Positions 9,301 to 17,284 of a stretch of 64,000 bases of DNA are shown here, piece after piece. The translations under genes were made by a program, and so were the position numbers. Source of the DNA: DASRFA01 sp035651755. Lineage in GTDB: Bacteria; Desulfobacterota; Binatia; UBA12015. The notes below the pieces were generated by a model. The model had not been told where the DNA came from. It did no database searches and saw only the letters and a program-made list of their open reading frames with translations. Every line of letters begins with the position of its first letter. Within the stretch, counting starts at the first letter, position 1. The stretch lies in contig DASRFA010000056.1 of NCBI GenBank assembly GCA_035651755.1, positions 310,001 to 374,000 of the forward strand. Direction: 5' to 3'.

Positions 9301-10014
9301 TCAGCTGCGCTCGAGCGCCGCGCGCACCAATTCCAGGCGGTCGTTGCCGAAGTACATGTCGTCGCCGCCGACGAACATCGTCGGCGAGCCGAAGCCGCCG
9401 CGCGCGATCAGCTCGTCGGTATTCGCGCGCAGCCGATCCTTGTAGGGCCGGGTCTCGATGGCGGCGAGGAGCGCGTCGGCGTCGAGCCCGACGCCCGCCG
9501 CGATCGCCGCCAGCACCTCGGGCTGCGAGATGTCCTGCAGGTCGCCCCAGTACTTCTCGAAGACCGCACGCACCCAGTCGAGCAGGCGCCCCTGCTCCTC
9601 CGCGACGAAGCAGCCGCGCATGGCGCGCACGCTGTTCACGGGGAAGACCGGCGGCTGGCCGATCCGGAGACCTGCGAGCCGCGCCCAGTCGGCGAGGTCC
9701 TTCACGTAGTAGCGCGCCTTCCGGCCGGCGCCGCTCGTCTCGGAGTCGCTCTCGCCGAGCGCTCCGGCCATGCGCGAGCGCTGCTCGTAGAGTCCCCGGT
9801 TGACCGCGTTGAAGACGCCGCCCACGAGCACCGGGCGCCACGAGACCTCTGCCCCGGTCGCGCGGATCACGTCCTGTACGCGGTGGAACGCGAGATACGT
9901 CCACGGGCTCGAGCAATCGAAGAAGAACTCGAGCCGACGCGAGGGCCGGGCGGCCACTGCGTCACCCGGAGACGCCATCGAGGCAAGGTCCGAGCGGGGC
10001 ATCGGGCCGAGCAT
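9301..10014 (-). CDS. DsbA-family 2-hydroxychromene-2-carboxylate isomerase-like protein
   Basis: A protein of up to 237 aa of the GST-kappa/HCCA isomerase branch of the thioredoxin fold. The hallmark is LEFFFDCSSPWTYLA near residue 30, with a single active-site Ser/Cys region instead of CxxC. It also has FPVNSVRAMRG and the C-terminal GSPTMFVGGDDMYFGNDRL. These enzymes isomerise glutathione-dependent aromatic intermediates or act as thiol transferases. A shorter start at 9978 (MASPGD) is possible; no strong ribosome site decides. It is a different branch from the split DsbA/FrnE gene at 13278 and 52309. Confidence 0.87.
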   Translation of the reverse strand: MLGPMPRSDLASMASPGDAVAARPSRRLEFFFDCSSPWTYLAFHRVQDVIRATGAEVSWRPVLVGGVFNAVNRGLYEQRSRMAGALGESDSETSGAGRKARYYVKDLADWARLAGLRIGQPPVFPVNSVRAMRGCFVAEEQGRLLDWVRAVFEKYWGDLQDISQPEVLAAIAAGVGLDADALLAAIETRPYKDRLRANTDELIARGGFGSPTMFVGGDDMYFGNDRLELVRAALERS

Positions 10015-10077
10015 ACCCGAGCCCCGGGCGACGCGCTGGCGTCCGCCCGGGGCTCGATGCGGGAGCGCGAGACCGGC

Positions 10078-11274
10078 TCAGCCGAGCTGCGCCTTCCGGT
10101 ACATCGTCACGACGGCCGCGCCGCCGAGCCCGAGGTTGTGCTGCAGCGCGATCTTCGCGCCCGCGACCTGCCGCTTGTCGGCCTGCCCGCGAAGCTGCCA
10201 GTTGAGCTCCGCGCACTGCGCGAGCCCCGTCGCGCCCAGCGGGTGTCCCTTCGAGATGAGCCCGCCCGACGGGTTCACGACGACCTTGCCGCCGTAGGTG
10301 TTCGCGCCCGAGTCGATGAACTCGCCGGCCTTGCCTTCGCCGCAGAGGCCGAGCGCCTCGTAGGTGATGAGCTCGTTCGCCGAGAAGCAGTCGTGCAGCT
10401 CGACGACGTCGACGTTCTCGGGCCCCTGGCCCGACTGCTCGTACACGCGGCGCGCCGCCTCCTTGGTCATGTCGTAGCCGACGAGCTTCATCGAGCTCTT
10501 CTCGTCGAAGGTGCTCCCGAAGTCGGTCGTCATCGCCATGCCGAGGATCTCGACCGCCTTCGCCTGGAGGCCGTGCTTCTTCACGAACTCCTCGCTCGCG
10601 AGGATCGCGGCGCCCGAGCCGTCGGACGTGGGGCAGCACTGGAGCTTCGTGAGCGGCTCCCACACCATCGGCGCCGCCTTGATCTGCTCGAGCGAGTACT
10701 CGTCCTGGAACTGCGAGTACGGGTTGTTCACCGAGTGCTTGTGGTTCTTGTAGCCGATCTTCGCGAAGTGGTCGGGCGTCGTGCCGTACTTCTCCATGTG
10801 CTCGCGGCCGGCGTTGCCGAAGAACTGCGGCGCGACCGGCGCGGCGCCGACGCCGCGCAGCTCGTTCATGACCATGAACTGCTTGTCCATCGGGTTCGTG
10901 CGGTCGTTGAACTTGACGCCGAGCGAGCCCTTCTCCATCTTCTCGAAGCCGAGCGCGAGCACGCAGTCGGCGATGCCGCCCTCGATGAACTGCTTCGCCA
11001 TGAAGAGCGCGGTCGAGCCGGTGGAGCAGTTGTTATTGACGTTGTAGATCGGGATGCCGGTCAGGCCGAGCTGGTAGACGGCGCGCTGGCCGCAGGTCGA
11101 GTCGCCGTAGCAGTAGCCGACGCACGCCTGCTCGATCAGGTCGTACGCGATGCCGGCGTCGGCGAGCGCCTTCTCGCCGGCCTCCTTGGCCATGTCCGGG
11201 TAATCCCAGCTCTTCGAGCCCGGCTTCTCGAACTTCGTCATGCCGACGCCGACGACGTAGACCTTGCGACCCAT
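10078..11274 (-). CDS. Thiolase-fold lipid-transfer protein (SCP2-thiolase-like)
   Basis: A 398-aa thiolase-superfamily protein of the SCP-x/nonspecific lipid-transfer type. The start is MGRKVYVVGVGMTKF. The nucleophile lies in VNNNCSTGSTAL, and the C-terminal GGLISKGHPLGATG supplies the catalytic His. AAGGAG precedes the ATG at 11274. In bacteria this group is tied to beta-oxidation or sterol side-chain degradation. It pairs with the acyl-CoA dehydrogenase and first thiolase in this region. Confidence 0.93.
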   Translation of the reverse strand: MGRKVYVVGVGMTKFEKPGSKSWDYPDMAKEAGEKALADAGIAYDLIEQACVGYCYGDSTCGQRAVYQLGLTGIPIYNVNNNCSTGSTALFMAKQFIEGGIADCVLALGFEKMEKGSLGVKFNDRTNPMDKQFMVMNELRGVGAAPVAPQFFGNAGREHMEKYGTTPDHFAKIGYKNHKHSVNNPYSQFQDEYSLEQIKAAPMVWEPLTKLQCCPTSDGSGAAILASEEFVKKHGLQAKAVEILGMAMTTDFGSTFDEKSSMKLVGYDMTKEAARRVYEQSGQGPENVDVVELHDCFSANELITYEALGLCGEGKAGEFIDSGANTYGGKVVVNPSGGLISKGHPLGATGLAQCAELNWQLRGQADKRQVAGAKIALQHNLGLGGAAVVTMYRKAQLG

Positions 11275-11377
11275 CGTGCTCCGCTCCTTGTTGGGGTTTT
11301 TCGGCCCCGGGGCGGGGTCCGAACCACGCGACAGAACAACAAAATCGCGCGCCCCAAGCAACGGGCCTCGATCGTCT

Positions 11378-11542
11378 CTACCAGTGCCAGACCTGCTCGC
11401 GCGACGCGCAGAGCTGCGCGATCGCAGCGAACGGCACGCCCTGGACCTCCGCGATCAGCGCGTCGCCGTCGAGCCCGCGCGCCGCGTAGTTGACGGCCGC
11501 ACCGCGCAGCACGACGGTCACGTCCGCACCGGCCTCCTTCAT
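11378..11542 (-). pseudogene. Short open frame, possibly the remnant of a DsrE-like protein
   Basis: A 54-codon frame begins ATG at 11542 with MKEAGADVTVVLRGAAVNY and ends QVWHW. The pattern of a short helix, then GADVTVVLRG and a hydrophobic strand, resembles the middle of DsrE/DsrF-like sulfur-carrier proteins, but the usual first strand is missing. It directly follows the decayed regulator below. It could be a small intact gene of unknown role; I hold the DsrE link weakly. Confidence 0.28.
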
Positions 11543-11544
11543 CG

Positions 11545-11850
11545 CGTTATCAGCCAGACCACGGTGTCGTCGACGCTGAGCCGCGCCCGCTCGGCATCGC
11601 TCCCGCGCCGGCGGCTGCCGCTCCGCGCCGCCGATGCGATCTCCTCCGTGAGCCGCTCGAGCTCCTCGCGTGCACGAAGAGCGGGTTGCCGTCGGTCACG
11701 CGGTGGATCGCGCGGACGACCTCGGCGGAGAGGCGCGCCTCGACGTCGCGATAGGCGGCGAGCAGCAGGACGCGCGCATCGCGCAGCTCGCGCGCGAGGA
11801 ATCGGAGGAGCAGCAGCGACGAGGCGCGCGCCGGCTCGGCGCCGGCCGCA
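11545..11850 (-). pseudogene. Decayed ATPase-type transcriptional regulator
   Basis: Pieces of a large AAA/STAND-type regulator survive in different frames. One frame reads ASSLLLLRFLARELRDARV, then LLLAAYRDVEARLS, then HRVTDGNPLFV; these are the sensor and GNPLFV blocks that follow Walker B in such ATPases, with a deletion between them. A second frame reads LERLTEEIASAARSG and SDAERARLSV, the tail usually found at the C-terminus of the same family. No start or full frame remains. It lies between the MFS gene and the DsrE-like remnant. Confidence 0.55.
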
Positions 11851-11864
11851 CCGGAACGACCGGG

Positions 11865-13193
11865 TCAGTGAGAGGCGAGGCCCGCTTCGATCTCCTCGAG
11901 GGTGAGGCCGCGGGTCTCGGGCGCGTACCGCAGCACGACGAGCGCGCCGACGATCGGCCCGATCGCCATGATGCCGACGGCACCCGGGATGCCGATCTCG
12001 ACCGCCAGCGCGCCGATCGCGACCGGCGTCGCGAACTCCATCACCCGCCCGAAGAGGTTCGTCGTCCAGCTGTAGCCGGTCGCGCGGATGGCGGTGGGGA
12101 AGAGCTCGGTCGCGTACGTGTTGGTGACCGCGTTCGCGCCGAGGAAGCTCACGACCGTCGCCGACATGAGGGCCATCTGCGCCAGCATGTTCGGCGTGTC
12201 GATCCAGAAGAGGAGGAAGATCGCGACGGCCGCGAAGACGTAGAACCCGGCACAGCTCAGCCGCCGGCCGAGACGGTTCATGAGATAGCCGGCCAGAGGC
12301 GATCCCAGCGAAAACCCCGCGAGGTAGCCGACTGCGACCACCGCGCCATATTGCGCCGCGCTGTAGCCGAGGTTGCGCGCCGCGTGGATCGTCCAGAACG
12401 TCGTCGCGGGCGAGGTGACGAGGTGGTTGCAGTTCCAGATCAGGGTCACGAGCAGGGAGCGCGATCGATAGCGAGGCTGGAACGGCACCTTCAGACGCTC
12501 CCACATCTCGCCCCAGGTCTGTCGGCCGCGATCGCGCGCGATCTCCTCGAAGCGCCGCGTCTCGCGCATTCCGAGCCGGAAGAAGAAGATGAGCGCCAGC
12601 GGCACGAGCCCGATCAGGTACATCGCACGCCAGTCGTGGGTCTTCAGGACGACGCCGGCCGCGAGGAACGCGACGATCGTGCCGAGAGCGGCGACGCCGG
12701 ACAGAAGCGAGATCCCGAACCCGCGCCACCGGCTGGGATACTCCTCGCCGATGATGATCAGCGACAGCGCGAACTCGCTCGCGAGGAAGATGCGCGCGAA
12801 GAGCTGATAGACGGTGAAGCTCTCGATCGTGTCCGAGAGCGCCGTCAGGCCGGTGAAGAGCGCGTACCCGAGGATCGTCAGCGTGATCAGCAGGCGGCGC
12901 CCATAGCGATCGGCGAAGACGAGGACGAAGAACGAGATCACCGCGCCGATGCGGGCCGTGCTCACGACGAATCCCCAGGCGCGATCGTCGAGCGCGTACT
13001 GCTTCTGCACGAACGGCGCGACCGTCGCGAGGATGGCCGCGTCGAAGCCGTCGAAGAAGGTCGCGGAGGCGAGCATCGCGAGGAGCGCCCAGAGGTAGGG
13101 GCTCATCTCGTGCGCTTCGAGGCGGGCGGCGGTCGGCTCGGCGACCTCGGCGGCGGTCGCGCGGGGATTCCGCACCGACGACATCGGCGCCAT
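11865..13193 (-). CDS. MFS transporter
   Basis: A 442-aa major facilitator with about 12 hydrophobic segments. It has FFDGFDAAILATVAPFV in the first helix, FADRYGRRLLI in loop 2-3 (the MFS A-motif), and a C-terminal APETRGLTLEEI, typical of sugar/organic-acid transporter relatives. I prefer ATG at 13193 over a GTG at 13247, because the extra residues are not MFS-like. It is divergent from the split DsbA-like gene, whose start at 13278 is only about 85 bp away. The substrate is unknown; an aromatic or organic acid is plausible. Confidence 0.9.
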   Translation of the reverse strand: MAPMSSVRNPRATAAEVAEPTAARLEAHEMSPYLWALLAMLASATFFDGFDAAILATVAPFVQKQYALDDRAWGFVVSTARIGAVISFFVLVFADRYGRRLLITLTILGYALFTGLTALSDTIESFTVYQLFARIFLASEFALSLIIIGEEYPSRWRGFGISLLSGVAALGTIVAFLAAGVVLKTHDWRAMYLIGLVPLALIFFFRLGMRETRRFEEIARDRGRQTWGEMWERLKVPFQPRYRSRSLLVTLIWNCNHLVTSPATTFWTIHAARNLGYSAAQYGAVVAVGYLAGFSLGSPLAGYLMNRLGRRLSCAGFYVFAAVAIFLLFWIDTPNMLAQMALMSATVVSFLGANAVTNTYATELFPTAIRATGYSWTTNLFGRVMEFATPVAIGALAVEIGIPGAVGIMAIGPIVGALVVLRYAPETRGLTLEEIEAGLASH

Positions 13194-13277
13194 CTGATCC
13201 CATTCCACGACCGTGCACAATCCGGAGCGGCGCTCGGATCGCGGCACTCTTCGGGCGCGACGTGCTATCCTTCGAGC

Positions 13278-13343
13278 GTGCCGCCGCTCACGCTGATCGC
13301 GTACTCCGACTATCTCTGACCCTGGTGCTTCAACGCGGCCGTG
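13278..13343 (+). pseudogene. 5' part of a DsbA/FrnE-type thiol oxidoreductase gene split by the element
   Basis: The frame starts GTG at 13278 and reads VPPLTLIAYSDYL, then TGA, then PWCFNAAV. This is the N-terminal strand and active site of DsbA/FrnE proteins, where CPWC is expected. The coding frame continues in phase at 52309 on the other side of the element (NAAVRLRHIEEE), so excision would restore the gene. The TGA at 13317-13319 stands exactly where the first Cys codon (TGC/TGT) would be. It is either a selenocysteine codon or a single-base nonsense change. No Shine-Dalgarno site is obvious. Confidence 0.82.
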
Positions 13344-14836
13344 GCGCCGCGTTGCCCTGTTGCCATGGTCTTCAGCGACGGAAGTCCGATGAGGTCGATG
13401 GCGATTTCGTCTTTGCCCACCTCGATGCGTTCGGCGATGGTCTCGACGATCTGCCGCTTCTGCTCCTGGGAGAGATCGGCCCAGCGGGTCGATAGGTCCT
13501 GGGATTCCGAAAGCACCTCATCCCGGGAAAGCAGGCGGATCTTGAGGAAATCGACCTCGCCCTGGACGATCGGGATCTGGTCCTCAAGCTGCTTGAGGCG
13601 TTCTTCCTTGGGGCCGTATTCCCTACCAAGGCCCTCGACCGTGATCTGCTCCGCCAGGTACGCTTCCATCACCTGATCCATGGCCTTACGGAGCTTGTCG
13701 CGCTCGATTTCGAGGGTTCGGAGGAGATCCTCCTTCTCGCTTACGGTGTCGTCCGACTGCATGAGTGCATCCGCGATCTGATCAGGCGAGAAGACGAACG
13801 CGTTCAGCTGCTCGTGGAAGACCACCTCGAGATCCTCGGCGGGTATCTTGTTACGGCACCGAAAGCAGACGTACTTGGGAGAGTTCGAGGGAACATACAT
13901 CTTCCCGCCACAGATGCAGTGGACGATCCCTCCGAAGAGATGCACCGTCTTCCTGGGCGGACGCCGACCGGTGCGTCGCTGGGCGTCGAGGAGCGCGTTG
14001 GCTTGATCCCAGAGCTCGTCGGGCACGATCGGCTCCACCGCGTGGAGCACCCAGTCCTCCTTCGGCTTCAGCACCCACGGCTTGTTGTCGCCCAGGCTGC
14101 GGGTGTAGTTGGCCCGCCGCGTCCCTTTAGCGGTCGGGTCTCGGAGGAGTCGGTCGACCGTAGTGTCTGTAAAGGGTGAGCCGTTTCGCGTTCGGTGACC
14201 CATCTCGTTGAGAAGCCGGGCAACCGTCTTCTTCCGCCGGTGCTCCACAAAGAGCTCGTAGAGGAGCTTTCGGATCGGCGCTTCCTGAGGGTCGGGGACG
14301 AGCTGGTGACCCTTCCATTGATACCCCAACGGCGCGGGGCCACCGAGGCGCTTCCCGAGCTTGGCCCGGATGGGAACGGACGCGGCGGTGCGGTCGGCAA
14401 TCTCTTCGCGCTCCCATTGCGCCATGGCGGCGATCATCGTGTAGAACAGCCTTCCGGCGGGCGTCGAAGTGTCGATCGACTCCTGAAGCGAAATGAGATC
14501 TGCCTCTTCGGCGCGAAAGATATCCGCGAAGTCGAGTAGTTCCTTGGTGTTCCGGGCAAGTCGAGCAAGCTTGGAGAAGATCAGCCCGGTGATGCGCCGC
14601 CGCCGGACGTCACGCAGCATCCGTTCGGTTTCCGGCTGCCCCATTACGGACTTCCCGCTGACGGCGTCGAGCTGATAGACCTCGCGGACGTCCCAGCCCT
14701 TGGCCTCGGCGTAGGCGCGAGCACGGCGTTCGTGGTGCTCGGGGCTCTCGTCCCGGACCTGGTCCTCGGTCGAGACCCGAATCCAGATCCCGACACCCTT
14801 CGCGCTCTCGGGGCTTGGAGCAACCGCGCCTTTCAT
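13310..14836 (-). CDS. Large serine recombinase (integrase of the element)
   Basis: A 508-aa serine integrase. The N-terminal resolvase domain has WIRVSTEDQ with nucleophile Ser22, and KLARLARNTKEL. A recombinase domain follows (GPAPLGYQWKG to RDPTAKGTRR), then a zinc ribbon with CICGG and CFRCRNK at about residues 330-355, then a coiled coil. AGGAGG precedes the ATG at 14836. The last six codons (after the Leu at 13331-13333) and the stop lie in host DNA beyond the attL core. In the circular form the frame would instead enter the helix-turn-helix gene at the other end, giving about 579 aa. Confidence 0.95.
   Translation of the reverse strand: MKGAVAPSPESAKGVGIWIRVSTEDQVRDESPEHHERRARAYAEAKGWDVREVYQLDAVSGKSVMGQPETERMLRDVRRRRITGLIFSKLARLARNTKELLDFADIFRAEEADLISLQESIDTSTPAGRLFYTMIAAMAQWEREEIADRTAASVPIRAKLGKRLGGPAPLGYQWKGHQLVPDPQEAPIRKLLYELFVEHRRKKTVARLLNEMGHRTRNGSPFTDTTVDRLLRDPTAKGTRRANYTRSLGDNKPWVLKPKEDWVLHAVEPIVPDELWDQANALLDAQRRTGRRPPRKTVHLFGGIVHCICGGKMYVPSNSPKYVCFRCRNKIPAEDLEVVFHEQLNAFVFSPDQIADALMQSDDTVSEKEDLLRTLEIERDKLRKAMDQVMEAYLAEQITVEGLGREYGPKEERLKQLEDQIPIVQGEVDFLKIRLLSRDEVLSESQDLSTRWADLSQEQKRQIVETIAERIEVGKDEIAIDLIGLPSLKTMATGQRGATAALKHQGQR
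13317..13354 (+). promoter_or_regulatory. Candidate Sec codon with bacterial SECIS-like hairpin, overlapping attL
   Basis: The in-frame TGA (13317-13319) is followed after about 11 nt by CAACGCGGC-loop-GCCGCGTTG, a 9-bp stem with loop CGTGGC. In the uninterrupted gene (joined to 52321 onward) an alternative stem forms: ACGC+GGC pairing with GCC-T-GCGT around the loop CGTGC, which starts about 21 nt after the TGA and carries G at its second position. That fits the general bacterial SECIS geometry. The hairpin in the integrated state is also half of the phage-like attachment dyad, so its shape may owe nothing to selenium. Confidence 0.35.
13331..13362. repeat. attL: 13-bp core plus element-side dyad arm
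   Basis: The core 13331-13343 is identical to 52308-52320. The element-side arm 13346-13362, GCCGCGTTGCCCTGTTG, is the exact reverse complement of 52300-52316. When the element circularises, the two arms face each other across the 6-nt spacer CGTGGC, giving a 40-bp attP. The dyad centre falls on the TG at 13342-13343, the likely crossover dinucleotide. The core is on the host side part of the DsbA-like gene and on the element side part of the recombinase gene. Confidence 0.88.
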
Positions 14837-15052
14837 TTGCCGATCCTCCTACACTCTCAAAACCACACCCGAGCGGTCGCGAGCAATGAATGAGCTCGTG
14901 AGCCGTGACCACGATCCTGCGCGCCAGGGCGGAAGGCTGGTGAACTGCCGTAGCCTCGGCCGCGGCGCGTCTGCGAGCTCTGTCGTCAACACTCCTCGGT
15001 CTTGCGAGAAGCCCCGTGTACCGGCCGAGCGAGCCGATCCGGACCGCGGGTA
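14837..15052. other. Intergenic stretch, promoter region of the integrase
   Basis: No coding frame with family resemblance is seen between the integrase start and the decayed RadC gene. The integrase promoter and ribosome site (AGGAGG at about 14845) must lie here. Together with the decayed segments to 16000, this forms about 1.2 kb with few intact genes. Confidence 0.5.
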
Positions 15053-15334
15053 GCTCTACGAGCTATTCCGCGAGCGTTTCAATCTGCCTGACCGAGACGA
15101 ATTTGTTTTTGTACTCCTCAACGGCAAGGGAGGTCATGGCTCACAACGTCGTCTCGCTCGGGAGGCTCCATGGCATCGCTCGTTTCACCCGCGCGAGGTC
15201 TTCAACGCGGCGTCCTCGCGAACGCCGCCGCAGTCATCGCCGCGCACAACCATCCGTCAGGGGATGTCACGCCGTCGGCTGAAGATCGAGCCGTCACGAA
15301 GCGTCGGCTCTCGTGGCGCCTTGACCTTTCCTGA
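15053..15334 (+). pseudogene. Decayed RadC/JAB-domain gene
   Basis: Fragments match the intact RadC-like protein at 33509. One frame reads LYELFRERFNLPDRDEF then VFVLLNGKG; after at least one frameshift another reads LANAAAVIAAHNHPSGD and VTPSAEDRAVTKR. HNHPSGD is the JAB metal-binding motif. The segment between (REVF in a third frame) confirms more than one indel. The C-terminal third is lost and the last frame ends TGA at 15332-15334. This is one of several decayed second copies within the element. Confidence 0.8.
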
Positions 15335-15455
15335 AAAACCAGCCGGCCTGCCTTCGGTGGGTTTCTCGTTATTTACGTCGAAGACGGTTCCGGCTGTGAA
15401 TCACAGAAGCCGGGTTTTGGCGTCCGACGGACGTCGGATGGACTCGATTTTGGCT

Positions 15456-15860
15456 TCAACGATCACAGGCTTGCTCTCCGGCTCGCACCAGGGCGTGCTG
15501 AGGGTGACCCGGCTTCCCCAGGCTTCGAACCCAGCGCAGCGTTTCCTCGCGAACGAGGATCGTTCTTCCGCGAGCAGCAGCTTGGGCGCTCTTCACCGCC
15601 GCAACACTCACGCCGAAGACATCCGAGATCCAGCGCGGTCGGAAGAGTCCCCGCCGAAAGCACCCGCTGGCGAAGAATGCGCCTGCAGCCAAGTGTATGG
15701 CCGAACGTCGTCGCCAAGACTGCACTCTTTGCGAGAAGATGCAGGACGCGACGCGGGACAGGCACCGCGCGTGCTGTGTCCTAACCCCGGCAAGCATCGT
15801 GTGGAGGCATGCCGGCACATCGGGCGAGCGCCGATGCGTCCTTCGCGACGGCGATCGCAC
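15456..15860 (-). CDS. Possible small DNA-binding (excisionase-like) protein, weak
   Basis: A 134-codon frame whose C-terminal half reads RWISDVFGVSVAAVKSAQ then TILVREETLRWVRSLGKP. This resembles a short helix-turn-helix followed by a VRxETL strand-helix, as in excisionase-type proteins. The N-terminal half is arginine/cysteine-rich and unconvincing, and opposite-strand frames overlap it. It may be a remnant or a chance frame. No ribosome site is evident. Confidence 0.2.
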   Translation of the reverse strand: MRSPSRRTHRRSPDVPACLHTMLAGVRTQHARCLSRVASCIFSQRVQSWRRRSAIHLAAGAFFASGCFRRGLFRPRWISDVFGVSVAAVKSAQAAARGRTILVREETLRWVRSLGKPGHPQHALVRAGEQACDR

Positions 15861-16000
15861 CGGCGCGGGCGTCTACGAGGCCGACCCGGCGGAGCTCGGC
15901 AAAAGCCGCACGAGCCTTTGGACTAGCGAGCCGACTCCACCGAGGAGCTCGACGAGTTCTCCGCGGAGGGCGACGGCTCGAACGGCAGGCGACCAGCTCG

Positions 16001-16020
16001 ACTTGAGTCTCAACTCAAGT
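16001..16020. promoter_or_regulatory. Operator dyad upstream of the XRE/ImmA pair
   Basis: ACTTGAGTCTCAACTCAAGT is a perfect dyad: ACTTGAG and CTCAAGT around six bases. It ends 20 bp before the GTG of the XRE regulator. The same half-sites with the same spacing (TTGAG-N6-CTCAA) recur at 17172-17187. The likely binder is the adjacent XRE protein. Confidence 0.72.
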
Positions 16021-16040
16021 TCAGGTAGACTCGTTGCGCA

Positions 16041-16427
16041 GTGGGAAGGAAGCAGACATTTGGCGCGGTTATCCGGGAGCGGCGTAAGGAGCTCCACCTC
16101 ACTCAGCGCGACGTCGCGGACCGGGTCGCGGCCCGCCTGAAGGACGAGGAGCGGCGCGGCTTCGACTTCAGCTATCTCAGCAAGATCGAGAACGACCGCC
16201 TTCCGCCCCCTTCGACGCCGGCGATCGTCGCGCTCGCCGCCGTCCTCGAGCTGAGCGCCGATGAGCTGCTCGCTCTTGCCGGCAAGACGCCGCCGGACAT
16301 CGGCGAGAAGTTCAAGCAGAGCGAGGGAGCACGCATGTTCTTTCGCTCGGCGATTAATCTCGGCCTCTCCGAGAATGACTGGAAAGAGCTTCTCGCCACC
16401 ATGAAGCGCAAGAAGGGCCGGGAATGA
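16041..16427 (+). CDS. XRE-family transcriptional regulator
   Basis: A 128-aa Cro/CI-type regulator. The helix-turn-helix runs from FGAVIRERRKELHLTQRDVADRV to SYLSKIEND, with an insert between helices 3 and 4. The C-terminal part (about residues 85-128) is charged and may contact the partner protease. It overlaps the next gene by 4 bp (ATGA), so the two are translationally coupled. The dyad ending 20 bp upstream suggests autoregulation. Start is GTG at 16041; no other in-frame start fits the domain. Confidence 0.88.
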   Translation: MGRKQTFGAVIRERRKELHLTQRDVADRVAARLKDEERRGFDFSYLSKIENDRLPPPSTPAIVALAAVLELSADELLALAGKTPPDIGEKFKQSEGARMFFRSAINLGLSENDWKELLATMKRKKGRE

Positions 16428-17149
16428 GGAGGCGGTTCTTCTGGCACGACCAGATCGAGCGTCGCGCCGCTGAGCGGCTGGGCGAGCTCGCAACGAAGCT
16501 TGGCCGCGAGCTCGCGCCACCGATCCCGATCGAACTTCTCGGGGAGCAGGTGCTCGGACTCGACCTGCTCTGGGACGACATCGTCGAGATGCCCGGGGAG
16601 CTGATATTCGCCGGCCTCCGCGCCGGCGAAGCCCTCGTGGTCCTCAATGAGCGCCGGCGTACCGTGCTCGAGGAGAAGAGCGGACTCTACCGATTCACGG
16701 TCGGGCACGAGTTCGGGCATTGGGATCTTTCCACGGACCACGCGGCCCCGAAACACCCAGCGCTCTTCGATGACATCACGGAGGGCGCCGTGAAGTATCG
16801 CTCGTCCGGTGAGAACATGGTCGCCGTCCTGAAGGTCCTCCAGGAGGACGACCTCGGTCGAGAGCTGCTGCGCGCCTTCACCGCCCGCGCCGATGATCCG
16901 GAAGAGGCACGGGCCGTGAACCGCTACAGCTCAGCGTTGCTGATGCCCAAGGACATGATCGTGAAGGACGCGCTCGCCATCGACCGGACTCGATGGCCGG
17001 ATCTGTACCGGCTGGCGGAACGATACGACGTCACAATCAGCGCGCTCACGGTGCGCCTCGAGCAGCTGGATCTACTCTACGTCGAACGCGCCAGCGGCCG
17101 GCTCTACACGTCGAAGGCTGCCGCGTTCGGGCAGCAGTCGCTCTTCTGA
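16424..17149 (+). CDS. ImmA/IrrE family metallo-endopeptidase
   Basis: A 241-aa protein with the zinc motif GHEFGHW (HExxH) at about residue 90 in FTVGHEFGHWDLS. NRYSSALLMP downstream is typical of ImmA/IrrE. A C-terminal winged-helix-like segment (LAERYDVTISALTVRLEQLDLL) is also family-typical. In ICEBs1 and Deinococcus, such proteases cleave a partner XRE repressor after DNA damage or other signals. The coupled XRE gene just upstream is the probable substrate, so this pair may control the element or its cargo. Confidence 0.9.
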   Translation: MRRRFFWHDQIERRAAERLGELATKLGRELAPPIPIELLGEQVLGLDLLWDDIVEMPGELIFAGLRAGEALVVLNERRRTVLEEKSGLYRFTVGHEFGHWDLSTDHAAPKHPALFDDITEGAVKYRSSGENMVAVLKVLQEDDLGRELLRAFTARADDPEEARAVNRYSSALLMPKDMIVKDALAIDRTRWPDLYRLAERYDVTISALTVRLEQLDLLYVERASGRLYTSKAAAFGQQSLF

Positions 17150-17170
17150 CCCGTTTTCTTTGCACGGGGA

Positions 17171-17188
17171 CTTGAGTTGACTCTCAAC
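17171..17188. promoter_or_regulatory. Second TTGAG-N6-CTCAA operator
   Basis: TTGAG (17172-17176), six bases, CTCAA (17183-17187) repeats the dyad found at 16001-16020. It lies 97 bp before the DUF3892-like gene and 22 bp after the ImmA stop. This suggests the XRE protein also controls the gene that follows. Confidence 0.68.
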
Positions 17189-17284
17189 ACCACAAATCGA
17201 CGCCGAGCTCGCGGGCCACCCAGGGGAGGGCGCGCGGCACCTTCACCAGTTTTGGATTCAACCTCATCAATTAGGAGCTTTCGA

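Noticed and set aside
9049..11493. 814-codon plus-strand frame
   Set aside because: Antisense to the isomerase-like and thiolase genes, with the same skewed composition; no ribosome site or family motif.
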